Origin: Acidiflorens sp963841945
GTDB lineage: Bacteria > Acidobacteriota > Terriglobia > Terriglobales > Acidobacteriaceae
Assembly (NCBI GenBank): GCA_963841945.1
Contig: CAWJFC010000028.1
Coordinates: forward strand, 693,689 to 757,688
Reading direction: 5' to 3'
Length of the DNA: 64,000 nucleotides
Each line of letters opens with the position of its first letter. The first letter of the stretch is position 1. The notes under the pieces are model-generated. The model had not been told where the DNA came from and did no database searches. It saw only the letters and a list, made by a program, of their open reading frames with translations. The position numbers and the translations under genes are program-made. Of this stretch, positions 19,149 through 27,717 are shown piece by piece.

Positions 19149-20497
19149 GCGCAATTACGAATACTCCATTCAAAACCGAGGTGCGGAGCGAGGTCCGGAA
19201 CGGGATCCGGAACGACAACCAATGGGAGCGCGCCGTACCTGTATTCGGGGTTTCGGTGGTGACGCCATTTTTTCTTTTTCTGGTGGCGCTCACTCTGATC
19301 GCTCTGCTGTTGACCGGTTACCGGGAACTGGCCGGGTTGGGACCGGTCAGCGGAATGAACGACGCCTTCGGGTGGGGCATCTGGAAAACATTCAACGTGA
19401 TGGTGCTGACGGCGCTCGGTTCAGGTGCATTCGCGGTTGGAATTGCGGCCTGGGTGTTCCGGCGCAAGAAGCTGCATGCACTCATGCGCATGGCATTGTT
19501 GACCAGCTTTCTGGCTTATGCCTGCGGACTTCTTCTGCTGGGCATCGACGCCGGGCGTCCCTGGAACTTTTATTGGATCGTATTTCCCTGGAAGTGGAAC
19601 ATGCATTCGCCGCTGGCTGAAGTCGCGATTTGCATGTCGATTTACGCGATGATTCCCCTGGCCATCGAGAACCTTCCCCCGGTTCTCGAACGGCTGTGGT
19701 ACTTCGACTCGCGGCTGCGGCCGGGAGTCGAGAAGATGGAGAGGCGACTGCACTCCGTATTTCCGTATGTGATTGCGCTGGCGTACCTGTTGCCCGGGAT
19801 GCATCAATCGTCGCTGGGCGCACTGATGCTGCTGGCTGGCGAGCGCGTTCATCCGCTGTGGCAGACGCCGTTTCTCCCGCTGCTGTATGTGTGGGCTGCT
19901 TCTTTCATGTCATTTGGCTGCGTGGCTGGAACGACCATGTTGTGTTGCCTGGTCTGGAAGCGGGCGATGGACATGGAAGTTCTGGACGAAGCGTGCCGGA
20001 TCACCTACTGGCTGATTTATAGCTGGGCGGCGCTGCGGTTGATTGATATCTCATTCCGCGAGCAGCTTGGAACCGCCTTTCATTTTGACCGATTCGCGGG
20101 CGTGTTCTGGCTGGAGATGATTTCGATTGTGGGCGGCGGAGTGATGCTCCAGCAGGCACTACGCACGCAAGACAAGGGCAAGATGTTCCTCGGATACGTC
20201 GTGAGTTCGCTGGGCGGAATGATCTACCGCTTCAGCCCGACGACGCTGGCGTTCCGCCCGAACCCGCAGGCCCTGTATTTTCCGGCGACGATCGAGATCC
20301 TGGTTTCGCTGGGATTTATCGCGCTGGGGGTAGCGGGATTCCTGGTTGCGGTCAAACGATTCGCCATTCTGCCTGGGCCGCTCTATCTGTGGCACGACAT
20401 GGCAAGTTATTTCCGGTTCCGACGGCCTTACATCCGGTGGACGGGATATTTCAAGTACGGCTTTTTCGGCGAAAACGAAGAGATTTCGAAGGACTAA
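19145..20497 (+). CDS. hybB: Hydrogenase integral membrane subunit (HybB/NrfD family)
   Basis: Quinone-reactive membrane subunit that takes electrons from HybA. It overlaps the previous gene by four bases (ATGA). The 450-residue protein has about ten hydrophobic segments, for example VTPFFLFLVALTLIALLLTG, MALLTSFLAYACGLLLLGID and LGFIALGVAGFLVAVKRF. No haem-binding pattern is obvious, matching the NrfD family, which lacks cofactors. Confidence 0.92.
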   Translation: MSAITNTPFKTEVRSEVRNGIRNDNQWERAVPVFGVSVVTPFFLFLVALTLIALLLTGYRELAGLGPVSGMNDAFGWGIWKTFNVMVLTALGSGAFAVGIAAWVFRRKKLHALMRMALLTSFLAYACGLLLLGIDAGRPWNFYWIVFPWKWNMHSPLAEVAICMSIYAMIPLAIENLPPVLERLWYFDSRLRPGVEKMERRLHSVFPYVIALAYLLPGMHQSSLGALMLLAGERVHPLWQTPFLPLLYVWAASFMSFGCVAGTTMLCCLVWKRAMDMEVLDEACRITYWLIYSWAALRLIDISFREQLGTAFHFDRFAGVFWLEMISIVGGGVMLQQALRTQDKGKMFLGYVVSSLGGMIYRFSPTTLAFRPNPQALYFPATIEILVSLGFIALGVAGFLVAVKRFAILPGPLYLWHDMASYFRFRRPYIRWTGYFKYGFFGENEEISKD

Positions 20498-20518
20498 TTC
20501 CTACGGATAGCAGGCACT

Positions 20519-22219
20519 ATGTCAACACGAATCACGATTGATCCAATCACTCGAATTGAAGGCCACCTCCGCATTGACGTGGAGGTTGAAAACTACGCGG
20601 TGAGCAACGCCTGGGCGTCGTGCACTATGTGGCGCGGGATTGAAACGATCCTGCGCGGGCGCGATCCGCGCGATGCATGGATGTTTACGCAGCGCTTCTG
20701 CGGCGTGTGCACGACGGTGCATGCGATGGCGAGCGTGCGCGCGGTGGAAGACGCGCTCAAGCTGCCCGTGCCCGCGAACGCGCAATACATCCGCAATCTG
20801 ATTCTGATTGCGCATGCCCTTCACGATCACATCGTGCACTTCTACCAGTTATCGGCGCTGGACTGGGTCGACATCCTGCAGATTCCGAAGGCTGATCCCG
20901 CGGCCGCGGCGAAGCTGGCGGAAACACTCTCGCCGTGGACAAGAAATTCGCGCAATGAACTGAAGGCGGCGCAGGACAAAGTGAAGGCGGTGGCCGCCAG
21001 CGGACAGCTTGGGATCTTCCAGAACGGATACTGGGGACACCCGGCGATGCGATTGTCTCCGGAGGTAAATCTGTTGGCGTTTACGCACTACGTGCAGGCG
21101 CTTGAATATCAGCGCAAGGCTTTGCAGGTGGTCGGAATGCTGGGCTCGAAGACGCCGCACATCCAGAACCTGGTCGTTGGCGGGGTGTCCAATGCCATCG
21201 ACCTCGATGGCACGAGCGCGCTGACGATGGACAAGCTCGAGACGATCCGGTTGCTGCTCGCCGAAGTGGCGCAGTTTATCCGGGAAGTTTATGTGGTGGA
21301 TGTTTGCGCGGTAGCGGCGATGTATCCGGAGTGGTTCAAGATCGGCAGCGGGGTGACGAGCTATCTGGCGGTGCCGGATCTGCCGCTGGATAGCGTGGCG
21401 GGTGCGTACGATCTGCCGGGCGGTGTCATCATGAATGGAAATATTGGCGGCGTGCAGCCGTTCAAGACCGCGTCCGATCCGGCGTTCCGCGAAGGCGTGA
21501 CCGAAGACGTGACGCATGCCTACTACGAGGGCGACAAACCGCTGCATCCGTGGCAGGGCGAGACGGAGCCGCAGTTCACCGATTGGGATGGAGAGAAGAA
21601 GTACTCGTGGGTGAAGTCGCCGCGCTATAACGGTCAACCGATGCAGGTCGGTCCGCTGGCGCAGGTGCTGGTCGGGTATGCGCAAGGGCATCCGCTGACG
21701 AAGAAGTATGCGGACTATGCGCTCAGCCAGGTTTCGGCGATCGCGAAGGTGAACGCCAGTCCGGCGCTGATGCATTCCACGCTGGGCCGTCACGCAGCGC
21801 GCGCTATCCGAGCCGCGATGCTCGCTGAACTTGCCGACAAGCACTGGCAGTTGCTGGTCGACAACATTGCCAAGGGTGACCTGAGCGTACACAACCCACC
21901 GGTGTTCCCGTGGGGAGAGATTGAGGGCGTGGGAACGCACGAGGCTCCGCGGGGTACGCTGTCCCACTGGATCGTGATCAAGGGTGGGAAGATCAAGAAC
22001 TACCAGGCGGTCGTGCCTTCGACCTGGAATGCCAGCCCGCGCGACGAAAAAGGGGCGCATGGACCGTATGAAGCGTCGCTCCTGCATACGCCGCTAGCCC
22101 GTCCGGAGGAGCCGCTCGAAGTGCTGCGCACCGTGCATTCCTTCGATCCTTGCATGGCCTGCGCGTGCCATACTTTCGATCCGTCGGGCAAGCAGATCGC
22201 GCGCGTGAAGGTGCTGTAA
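20519..22219 (+). CDS. hybC: [NiFe]-hydrogenase large subunit (HybC-like)
   Basis: Carries the Ni-Fe active site for H2 oxidation. 566 residues. The L1 signature RIEGHLRI begins at residue 12 and Cys61/Cys64 in RFCGVCTTVHA bind nickel. The C-terminal signature DPCMACACH (543-551) supplies Cys545 and Cys548. Fifteen residues follow His551 (TFDPSGKQIARVKVL), the same length of tail that is removed from E. coli HybC, so maturation by the downstream protease is expected. The similarity supports a Hyb-like (group 1) assignment; the exact subgroup needs a tree. Confidence 0.95.
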   Translation: MSTRITIDPITRIEGHLRIDVEVENYAVSNAWASCTMWRGIETILRGRDPRDAWMFTQRFCGVCTTVHAMASVRAVEDALKLPVPANAQYIRNLILIAHALHDHIVHFYQLSALDWVDILQIPKADPAAAAKLAETLSPWTRNSRNELKAAQDKVKAVAASGQLGIFQNGYWGHPAMRLSPEVNLLAFTHYVQALEYQRKALQVVGMLGSKTPHIQNLVVGGVSNAIDLDGTSALTMDKLETIRLLLAEVAQFIREVYVVDVCAVAAMYPEWFKIGSGVTSYLAVPDLPLDSVAGAYDLPGGVIMNGNIGGVQPFKTASDPAFREGVTEDVTHAYYEGDKPLHPWQGETEPQFTDWDGEKKYSWVKSPRYNGQPMQVGPLAQVLVGYAQGHPLTKKYADYALSQVSAIAKVNASPALMHSTLGRHAARAIRAAMLAELADKHWQLLVDNIAKGDLSVHNPPVFPWGEIEGVGTHEAPRGTLSHWIVIKGGKIKNYQAVVPSTWNASPRDEKGAHGPYEASLLHTPLARPEEPLEVLRTVHSFDPCMACACHTFDPSGKQIARVKVL

Positions 22220-22256
22220 GAAGTGGGGAGGGAAAGTTCTCCCAAGAAAAGGCACT

Positions 22257-22832
22257 GTGAAGAAAAAGATTACGATTGGCGGGATCGGCAGTGTGCTGCT
22301 TGGCGACGATGGTGTAGGGCCCTATGTTGCCGGCGTCCTGGAAGCTGCCTATCGTTTTGAATCGGGCGTGACCGTGGCCGATCTCGGCACGCCCGGGCTT
22401 GATCTGGTCGCGCATCTTTCGGGAATCGATGCGGTGATTCTGATCGACTCCGTCAAGAACGACGCCCCGCCCGGGTCAGTAACGCTTTACCGGAAAGAAG
22501 ATATTCTGCGGCATGGTCCAGCGCCAGTACGCATGGATCCGCACGCGCCTGCGCTCTCAGAATCAATGCTGATTGCCGAACTTACCGGCGAAGGTCCGGA
22601 GGAGATTCTGCTGATTGGCATCACCGGAGAACAGTATGAAGTGGGAGCGGACTTGAGCGAACCCGCAAAACGGGCGGCTCATGATGCCGTGGGACAAGTT
22701 CTGATAGAACTCGATCGACTGGGATCATCCTACTCCGAAGTGCAAAGGGAGGCGTTCTCGGCCTGGTGGAAACCGCTGGCCGAGAATTCGCTCACACCGT
22801 CTTCCCAGCTAACCTCTCTGGCTCGCAGCTAA
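22257..22832 (+). CDS. hybD: Hydrogenase maturation endopeptidase (HybD/HyaD family)
   Basis: Removes the C-terminal tail of the large subunit after nickel insertion. It starts at GTG 22257 and has 191 residues. The family opening is seen as GGIGSVLLGDDGVGPYVAG, with the nickel-sensing acidic residue in the DDG motif, then DLGTPGLDL, AVILIDSVKN and the His of RMDPHAPALSE. The tail beyond about residue 160 is longer than usual and unconserved. It is fifth in the operon; its 3' end overlaps the convergent next gene by 24 bp. Confidence 0.92.
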   Translation: MKKKITIGGIGSVLLGDDGVGPYVAGVLEAAYRFESGVTVADLGTPGLDLVAHLSGIDAVILIDSVKNDAPPGSVTLYRKEDILRHGPAPVRMDPHAPALSESMLIAELTGEGPEEILLIGITGEQYEVGADLSEPAKRAAHDAVGQVLIELDRLGSSYSEVQREAFSAWWKPLAENSLTPSSQLTSLARS

Positions 22833-23228
22833 GGCTGATTGGTTGGTCGCATAGCGCGCGCGCACTTCCTGCTCGGCTATAAACCAATCCGCAGTGGGAT
22901 CGCCGGGTGCGCCGTTCCGTTCCAGGAACAACTCGTAAGCTCGGCGGCGGATCTCTTCATCAAGATTCGGATTATCGAGATCAACCGGGGTGGCTTGCGG
23001 CTTCTTGGCGCCAGGCTTGGCGGGCGTGACATTGATGGGAGTAACCTTAATTGGTGTTACGTTGTTGCGAACATCAAAGTTGCGAGTCTCGGCGCTTTGC
23101 ACTTCAGCGGGACGAACCTCTGCGCTATGGACTTCTGGTGTTGCCGACGTGGGCGCGGGCTGAATCGCGGCCGGCTGGTTAGCTTTCTTCTTGCGTGGGG
23201 TGGAATTTCCGTCAGTTTTGCGGGCCAT
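22809..23228 (-). CDS. DUF2934-domain small basic protein
   Basis: A 139-residue protein with start ATG 23228 behind AAGGAG. The N-terminal two thirds is a Lys/Ala/Pro-rich low-complexity tail (ARKTDGNSTPRKKKANQP, then EV-rich repeats). The C-terminal DUF2934 motif reads LDEEIRRRAYELFLERNG followed by DWFIAEQEVRARY. The family is common in acidobacteria and some proteobacteria and has no known function. A DNA- or RNA-associated role is possible from the basic tail but is only a guess. Confidence 0.82.
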   Translation of the reverse strand: MARKTDGNSTPRKKKANQPAAIQPAPTSATPEVHSAEVRPAEVQSAETRNFDVRNNVTPIKVTPINVTPAKPGAKKPQATPVDLDNPNLDEEIRRRAYELFLERNGAPGDPTADWFIAEQEVRARYATNQSALAASQRG

Positions 23229-23559
23229 CAGATACTCCTTGCAGATACCTAAATCCAGGAATGGTTTTGCGTAAAAGAGCAACGACATCGGTATTTCCGT
23301 GAGCTGCAAATTTACAGGTGACTACCTCTACTATATCGTGCGCGGCTGTGGAATTGTGCGTAATCGCTATCGAAAAAACTTCTACGCGTCATAACAATTG
23401 GACGTGTGCGCTTGTGCCGGGCGCCATACAGATTGTGCCGGCGCTCTGTTGTCAAGAGGCCACATACAGCAAGTACTCTAGTAACTTGTCGAACGCTCGT
23501 AGGTACTCGCACTATAAGGAAGATCGCACTACTACATGGAAAAGGTTTAGCGCAACGTT
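23229..23559. other. Divergent intergenic region
   Basis: Lies between the leftward DUF2934 gene and the rightward GAF gene. No gene and no strong palindrome were found. It should contain both promoters. Confidence 0.35.
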
Positions 23560-24117
23560 ATGGCAAACACTGGCAGCCAAGCTGCAGCAAAAGCCGGCAA
23601 GACTGAAATCGCCGAACTGGAACGGATGATTGCCGAATCTCCTACGTCCGATACCGTCTGTTCGAAGTTGGCGAGAATTCTCTCTGTTCATCGCAGCGAG
23701 ATCGCGTTGCTCCGGCTGGAAAAAGGAAGTCTGCGATTTGTTTACCCGGTTGAGTTGCGCTCGGCTGGAGTGCTGCCTCTATCGGGTTCAGCAGTTGCCG
23801 CGCGCACCGCGGCCACGCGCACCCCGCTGTTGTCGAACGCTTTTATGCGGGTTCGGCATGCCAGCTTATTCGAAGCAGTGAAACTTTCGAAGGGCGAAGA
23901 CGATCGCGGTATGGATCAGATGCCGATCCAGAAAATCATGTCGGTGCCGGTGGCGGCCGATCAAGGTGGCGTGCTGGGAGTCGTACAAGTTTCGCGCAAG
24001 GGGCTTGATCCGAAACTTGCCGGAGCGGATTTCACCTCGGAAGATTTGAAAAAGCTGGAACAGGCCGCCGAGATTCTCGCGCGTATGCCATTTATGCAAG
24101 AAGGGGCGGAAATGTAG
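23560..24117 (+). CDS. GAF-domain protein
   Basis: A 185-residue cytosolic protein consisting of little more than one GAF domain. An N-terminal helix (EIAELERMIAESPTSD) leads into ARILSVHRSEIALLRLEKGSLRFVYP, then IMSVPVAADQGGVLGVVQVSRKG, the typical GAF core, and ends with FTSEDLKKLEQAAEILARM. No output domain is attached. It may bind a small ligand or act as a sensory partner for another protein. Confidence 0.8.
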   Translation: MANTGSQAAAKAGKTEIAELERMIAESPTSDTVCSKLARILSVHRSEIALLRLEKGSLRFVYPVELRSAGVLPLSGSAVAARTAATRTPLLSNAFMRVRHASLFEAVKLSKGEDDRGMDQMPIQKIMSVPVAADQGGVLGVVQVSRKGLDPKLAGADFTSEDLKKLEQAAEILARMPFMQEGAEM

Positions 24118-24145
24118 TCGGGCCTTCGCCCTTTTGACCTGCTTC

Positions 24146-25336
24146 TTATATCGCTTGACCGGCGCAAAATCCCGACGCCCACGCCCACTGAAAATTGAAG
24201 CCGCCGAGTTGGCCAGTCACGTCGACAACCTCTCCAACGAAATAAAGTCCCGGCACTTTGCGCGATTCCATGGTTCGCGACGATAACTCATCGGTGTCAA
24301 CACCGCCGGCGGTAACCTCGGCTTTGCCATAGCCCCCGGTGGCGATGGGATGCGCTTGCCAGGAGTGCAACTGGCGTTCGGCTTCGGCGAGAGCGCGCTC
24401 TGAGTCGCCCGAGGGAGGATTGAGTTCCAGCCATCGATCCGCCAGCCGTCGCGGCAGAATTTCTCTCAGCAACGTCTTCCAACTGGATTGGCTTGGGTGG
24501 CCGCGCTCGCGCAGGAGCGTTTTCAGATCGATGCCGGGAGCGAGATCAATCGAGATTGGACGTTTATCGTCCCAGTAAGAGGAGATTTGCAGGATTGCGG
24601 GCCCGCTGATCCCGCGGTGCGTGAAGAGCATCTTTTCTCGAAATGTCTGCTTGCCAGCCGAGGCGATAACCTCGGTCGAAACCCCCGCCAGATCACACCA
24701 TCGTTTTCGATCTGCTTGACCGAACTCGAAAGGAACAAGCGCAGGGCGGGTTGGCCGGATCCTCAGACCGAATTGCCGGGCCAGATCATAACCGAACGAC
24801 GTTGCACCAATCTTGGCGATCGAGAGCCCACCGGTTGCGACCACGAGACTTTGGGCGGAGAAGCTTCGGTCCGCAAGGTTAACCGTGAATTTGTCCTGTT
24901 TACTCACATCTTCCTTATTCACCTCTTCGATCCTGGTATTCACATGAATCTCGACTTCGGCAGAACGGCATTCCGTTTCCAGCATGGCAACGATCTCACT
25001 CGCGGAGCGGTCGCAAAAGAGCTGGCCTAGTTTCTTCTCGTGATACAGGATGCGATGTTTTTCCACGAGCTTGATGAAGGCTTCGGGGCGATAGCGGGCC
25101 AGCGCCGATTTAGCAAAATGTGGATTCGCGGAAATGAAATGCTCGGGCGTAGTGCGCAGGTTGGTGAAGTTGCAGCGGCCGCCTCCGGAGATCAGGATCT
25201 TCTTGCCGATGCGTTCCGCTCGCTCAAGCACCAGAACGCGCCGCCCGCGCTTGCCCGCTTCGATCGCGCACATCAGGCCGGCGGCGCCCGCGCCGAAAAC
25301 TATGGCGTCGTATTCTTGAGTAGGAGAATTTGCCAA
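24146..25336 (-). CDS. HI0933/YhiN-family FAD-dependent oxidoreductase
   Basis: A 396-residue flavoprotein. The N-terminal dinucleotide fold reads DAIVFGAGAAGLMCAIEAGKRGRRVLVLERAERIGKK, followed by the family motif ISGGGRCNFTN. The middle has VVATGGLSIAKIGATSFGYDLA and the C-terminus closes the FAD site with GLYFVGEVVDVTGQLGGFNFQWAWASG. Members are annotated as flavoproteins or BaiN-like dehydrogenases; the substrate is unknown here. Confidence 0.92.
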   Translation of the reverse strand: MANSPTQEYDAIVFGAGAAGLMCAIEAGKRGRRVLVLERAERIGKKILISGGGRCNFTNLRTTPEHFISANPHFAKSALARYRPEAFIKLVEKHRILYHEKKLGQLFCDRSASEIVAMLETECRSAEVEIHVNTRIEEVNKEDVSKQDKFTVNLADRSFSAQSLVVATGGLSIAKIGATSFGYDLARQFGLRIRPTRPALVPFEFGQADRKRWCDLAGVSTEVIASAGKQTFREKMLFTHRGISGPAILQISSYWDDKRPISIDLAPGIDLKTLLRERGHPSQSSWKTLLREILPRRLADRWLELNPPSGDSERALAEAERQLHSWQAHPIATGGYGKAEVTAGGVDTDELSSRTMESRKVPGLYFVGEVVDVTGQLGGFNFQWAWASGFCAGQAI

Positions 25337-25440
25337 GCGAAACAGTGTCCTCTGCGAAATTATGCGTTACCTCGGAATTGTTCAAGTATCGTTGTCGTGG
25401 CAGTCATTGTCGTGGCAGTCGTCGAACTCGATGCGAATCC

Positions 25441-27711
25441 ATGCCTAGCGCTCGTTTAATCAAAGTTCGAGGAGTCGTGCAAGGCGTCGGCTTTCGCCCG
25501 TTTGTGTACCGCATCGCGACCCAACTACAAGTGACAGGGTGGGTGCTGAACGGGGAAGAGGGCGTTGCGATTCACGTCGAGGGGGACGAGGGTGTTCTCG
25601 ACGAATTTTTGCGGCGGTTGAAGGCTGAAGCGCCGCCGGCCGCGCGTATCGTCGAAATCGCAGTGGAAAGTATCGCGCCGGAGGGATTCGAGAAATTCTT
25701 TATCAAGGAGAGCGAACGCAACAGCCGCCCCACCGTTCGTATCTCGCCCGATCTTCCCATGTGCGAGGAATGCGCTCGCGAACTTCGCGAGCCCGGCAAT
25801 CGCCGCTATCGCTATCCCTACATTAATTGCACGAACTGCGGACCGCGCTACACCGTCATTCTCGCGCTGCCCTATGATCGCCCGAATACGACGATGAAAG
25901 ACTGGCCGTTCGATGAGTACTGCGACCGGGAATATCACGATCCGGCGAACCGGCGATTTCACGCGCAGCCGGTGGCGTGTCCGGAATGCGGACCGCATTA
26001 TTTCCTGCGCATCGGAGATGAAACGCGGCGGGGTGACGACACCGTCATTCGTGAAACGGTCGAACTTCTCAAGGCCGGGAAGATTGTAGCGGTGAAAGGC
26101 CTGGGTGGCTACCACCTGGCCTGCGATGCGAAAAATGCCGAGGCGGTCGCGGCCATGCGAGCGCGAAAATTCCGCAAGGAAAAACCATTTGCGGTGATCG
26201 TGGAGCGTGTCGAAGAAGCGTTCGCGCTGGCTGAACTTTCTCCTGAGGCGATGGAGTTGCTCACTTCGATCGCGCGCCCTATCGTGCTTGCGCCCGCGAA
26301 GGTTGAGCTTCCGGGAGTCGCTCCCGACAACCGAGAACTCGGCATCATGTTGCCTTACACGCCGCTGCAACATCTTCTTTTTGCGGCCGGAGCGCCATCG
26401 GTGCTAGTTATGACGAGCGCCAACCGCTCCAGCGAGCCGATTGCATACGACGACCAGGATGCAATGGATCGGCTCTCGGGGATTGCTGACGCATTTCTCA
26501 TCGGGGAACGACCTATCGCGCGGCGCGTTGACGATTCGGTTGCGCGGGTCGGAGCCTTTGGCCCGGCAATTCTGCGGCGCTCACGCGGATATGCGCCTGG
26601 CGCAGTCGCGAGTCTTCAGGTGGAAGGCGGCCATCGGCCCATCCTGGCGGTCGGGCCCGATCTTAAGAATACTGTGACGCTGGTCGTGGAAGGGCAGGCG
26701 TTCGTCGGACAGCACATTGGCGATCTCGACCATTACGAGGCATTTCGTGCCTTCGAGGAAGCGATTCGCGATCTGATGACGATGTATGAAATCCGCTGGG
26801 AAGATGCATTGGTGGTGCACGACGCGCACCCCGAATATCGTTCCACCATACATGCGCTCCGATTGCCGGCTGCGGAAAGGCTCGCGGTGCAACATCACCG
26901 AGCACATATTGCCTCAGTCCTCGCGGAACAAGGCGCATGGGAGAAGAGGGTGCTGGGCGCCAGCTTTGACGGGACTGGCTACGGCGACGATGGAAGTATC
27001 TGGGGCGGGGAAATATTTGAAGGGAGCCTCGCCAATGGGTTTGAGAGGATTGCCCATCTCAGGCCGGCGGCGCTTGCGGGAGGCGACGCGGCGGCGCAGT
27101 ACCCGGTGCAGGCGGCGGCAGGTTTCCTTGCGCATATCGAGGGGCTTCCCGATCTGAGCGCCGCGCCGTTTTCGTTTCCAGCACGCTACCAGACCGCGTT
27201 GCAGCTGGTTCACAAGAATGTACGTACATTTCGAACGACCTCCGTCGGCAGACTCTTTGATACCGCAGCGGCTCTGCTCGGATTCACGCGGGAGGTCACG
27301 TTTGAAGGGCAGGCAGCAATGTGGGTGGAACACATGGCCCGATCCGCTCGCGAGATGGACTGCTACCCCTTTCCGTTTGCCGACGGAGAACTGGACTTTC
27401 GCCCGCTGCTGACGGCGGTAGCAGCCGATCGTGTAAAAGGCCGGGATCCGGCGGTGATTGCCCGAGCCTTCCAGCGGGGTCTGGCGCAGGGACTGGCGCA
27501 AGCGGTGCAGGAACTCTCGGTTCGGCACGGGGTAGATACGGTTGTGCTATCTGGCGGTGTTTTTCAGAATGAGCTACTGCTAGAGGATTTGAAAAACAAT
27601 TTGCTCGAGACGCGTTTGCACATCTGGACGAACCGGGCGGTGCCCGCGAATGACGGCGGCATCAGCCTCGGACAAGCCGCGATCGCGGCCTTCTTCGGCT
27701 CAGGCCGGTAA
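25441..27711 (+). CDS. hypF: Carbamoyltransferase HypF (hydrogenase cyanide-ligand synthesis)
   Basis: Transfers the carbamoyl group from carbamoyl phosphate to HypE to make the CN ligands of the Ni-Fe site. Using ATG 25441 gives 756 residues; an upstream in-frame extension reads as non-coding. Domains in order: acylphosphatase (KVRGVVQGVGFRPFVYR), two HypF zinc fingers (MCEECARELRE...CTNCGPRY and CPECGPHY), the YrdC-like part (KGLGGYHLACDA, LGIMLPYTPLQHLLFA) and a Kae1-like C-terminus (VQHHRAHIASVLAEQG, VVLSGGVFQNELLLEDL). It lies near the hydrogenase operon, but no hypABCDE is in the window. Confidence 0.93.
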   Translation: MPSARLIKVRGVVQGVGFRPFVYRIATQLQVTGWVLNGEEGVAIHVEGDEGVLDEFLRRLKAEAPPAARIVEIAVESIAPEGFEKFFIKESERNSRPTVRISPDLPMCEECARELREPGNRRYRYPYINCTNCGPRYTVILALPYDRPNTTMKDWPFDEYCDREYHDPANRRFHAQPVACPECGPHYFLRIGDETRRGDDTVIRETVELLKAGKIVAVKGLGGYHLACDAKNAEAVAAMRARKFRKEKPFAVIVERVEEAFALAELSPEAMELLTSIARPIVLAPAKVELPGVAPDNRELGIMLPYTPLQHLLFAAGAPSVLVMTSANRSSEPIAYDDQDAMDRLSGIADAFLIGERPIARRVDDSVARVGAFGPAILRRSRGYAPGAVASLQVEGGHRPILAVGPDLKNTVTLVVEGQAFVGQHIGDLDHYEAFRAFEEAIRDLMTMYEIRWEDALVVHDAHPEYRSTIHALRLPAAERLAVQHHRAHIASVLAEQGAWEKRVLGASFDGTGYGDDGSIWGGEIFEGSLANGFERIAHLRPAALAGGDAAAQYPVQAAAGFLAHIEGLPDLSAAPFSFPARYQTALQLVHKNVRTFRTTSVGRLFDTAAALLGFTREVTFEGQAAMWVEHMARSAREMDCYPFPFADGELDFRPLLTAVAADRVKGRDPAVIARAFQRGLAQGLAQAVQELSVRHGVDTVVLSGGVFQNELLLEDLKNNLLETRLHIWTNRAVPANDGGISLGQAAIAAFFGSGR

Positions 27712-27717
27712 GAATAA

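Noticed and set aside
20849..22087. 412-codon open frame on the minus strand
   Set aside because: Antisense to the hydrogenase large subunit; His/Arg-rich shadow sequence.
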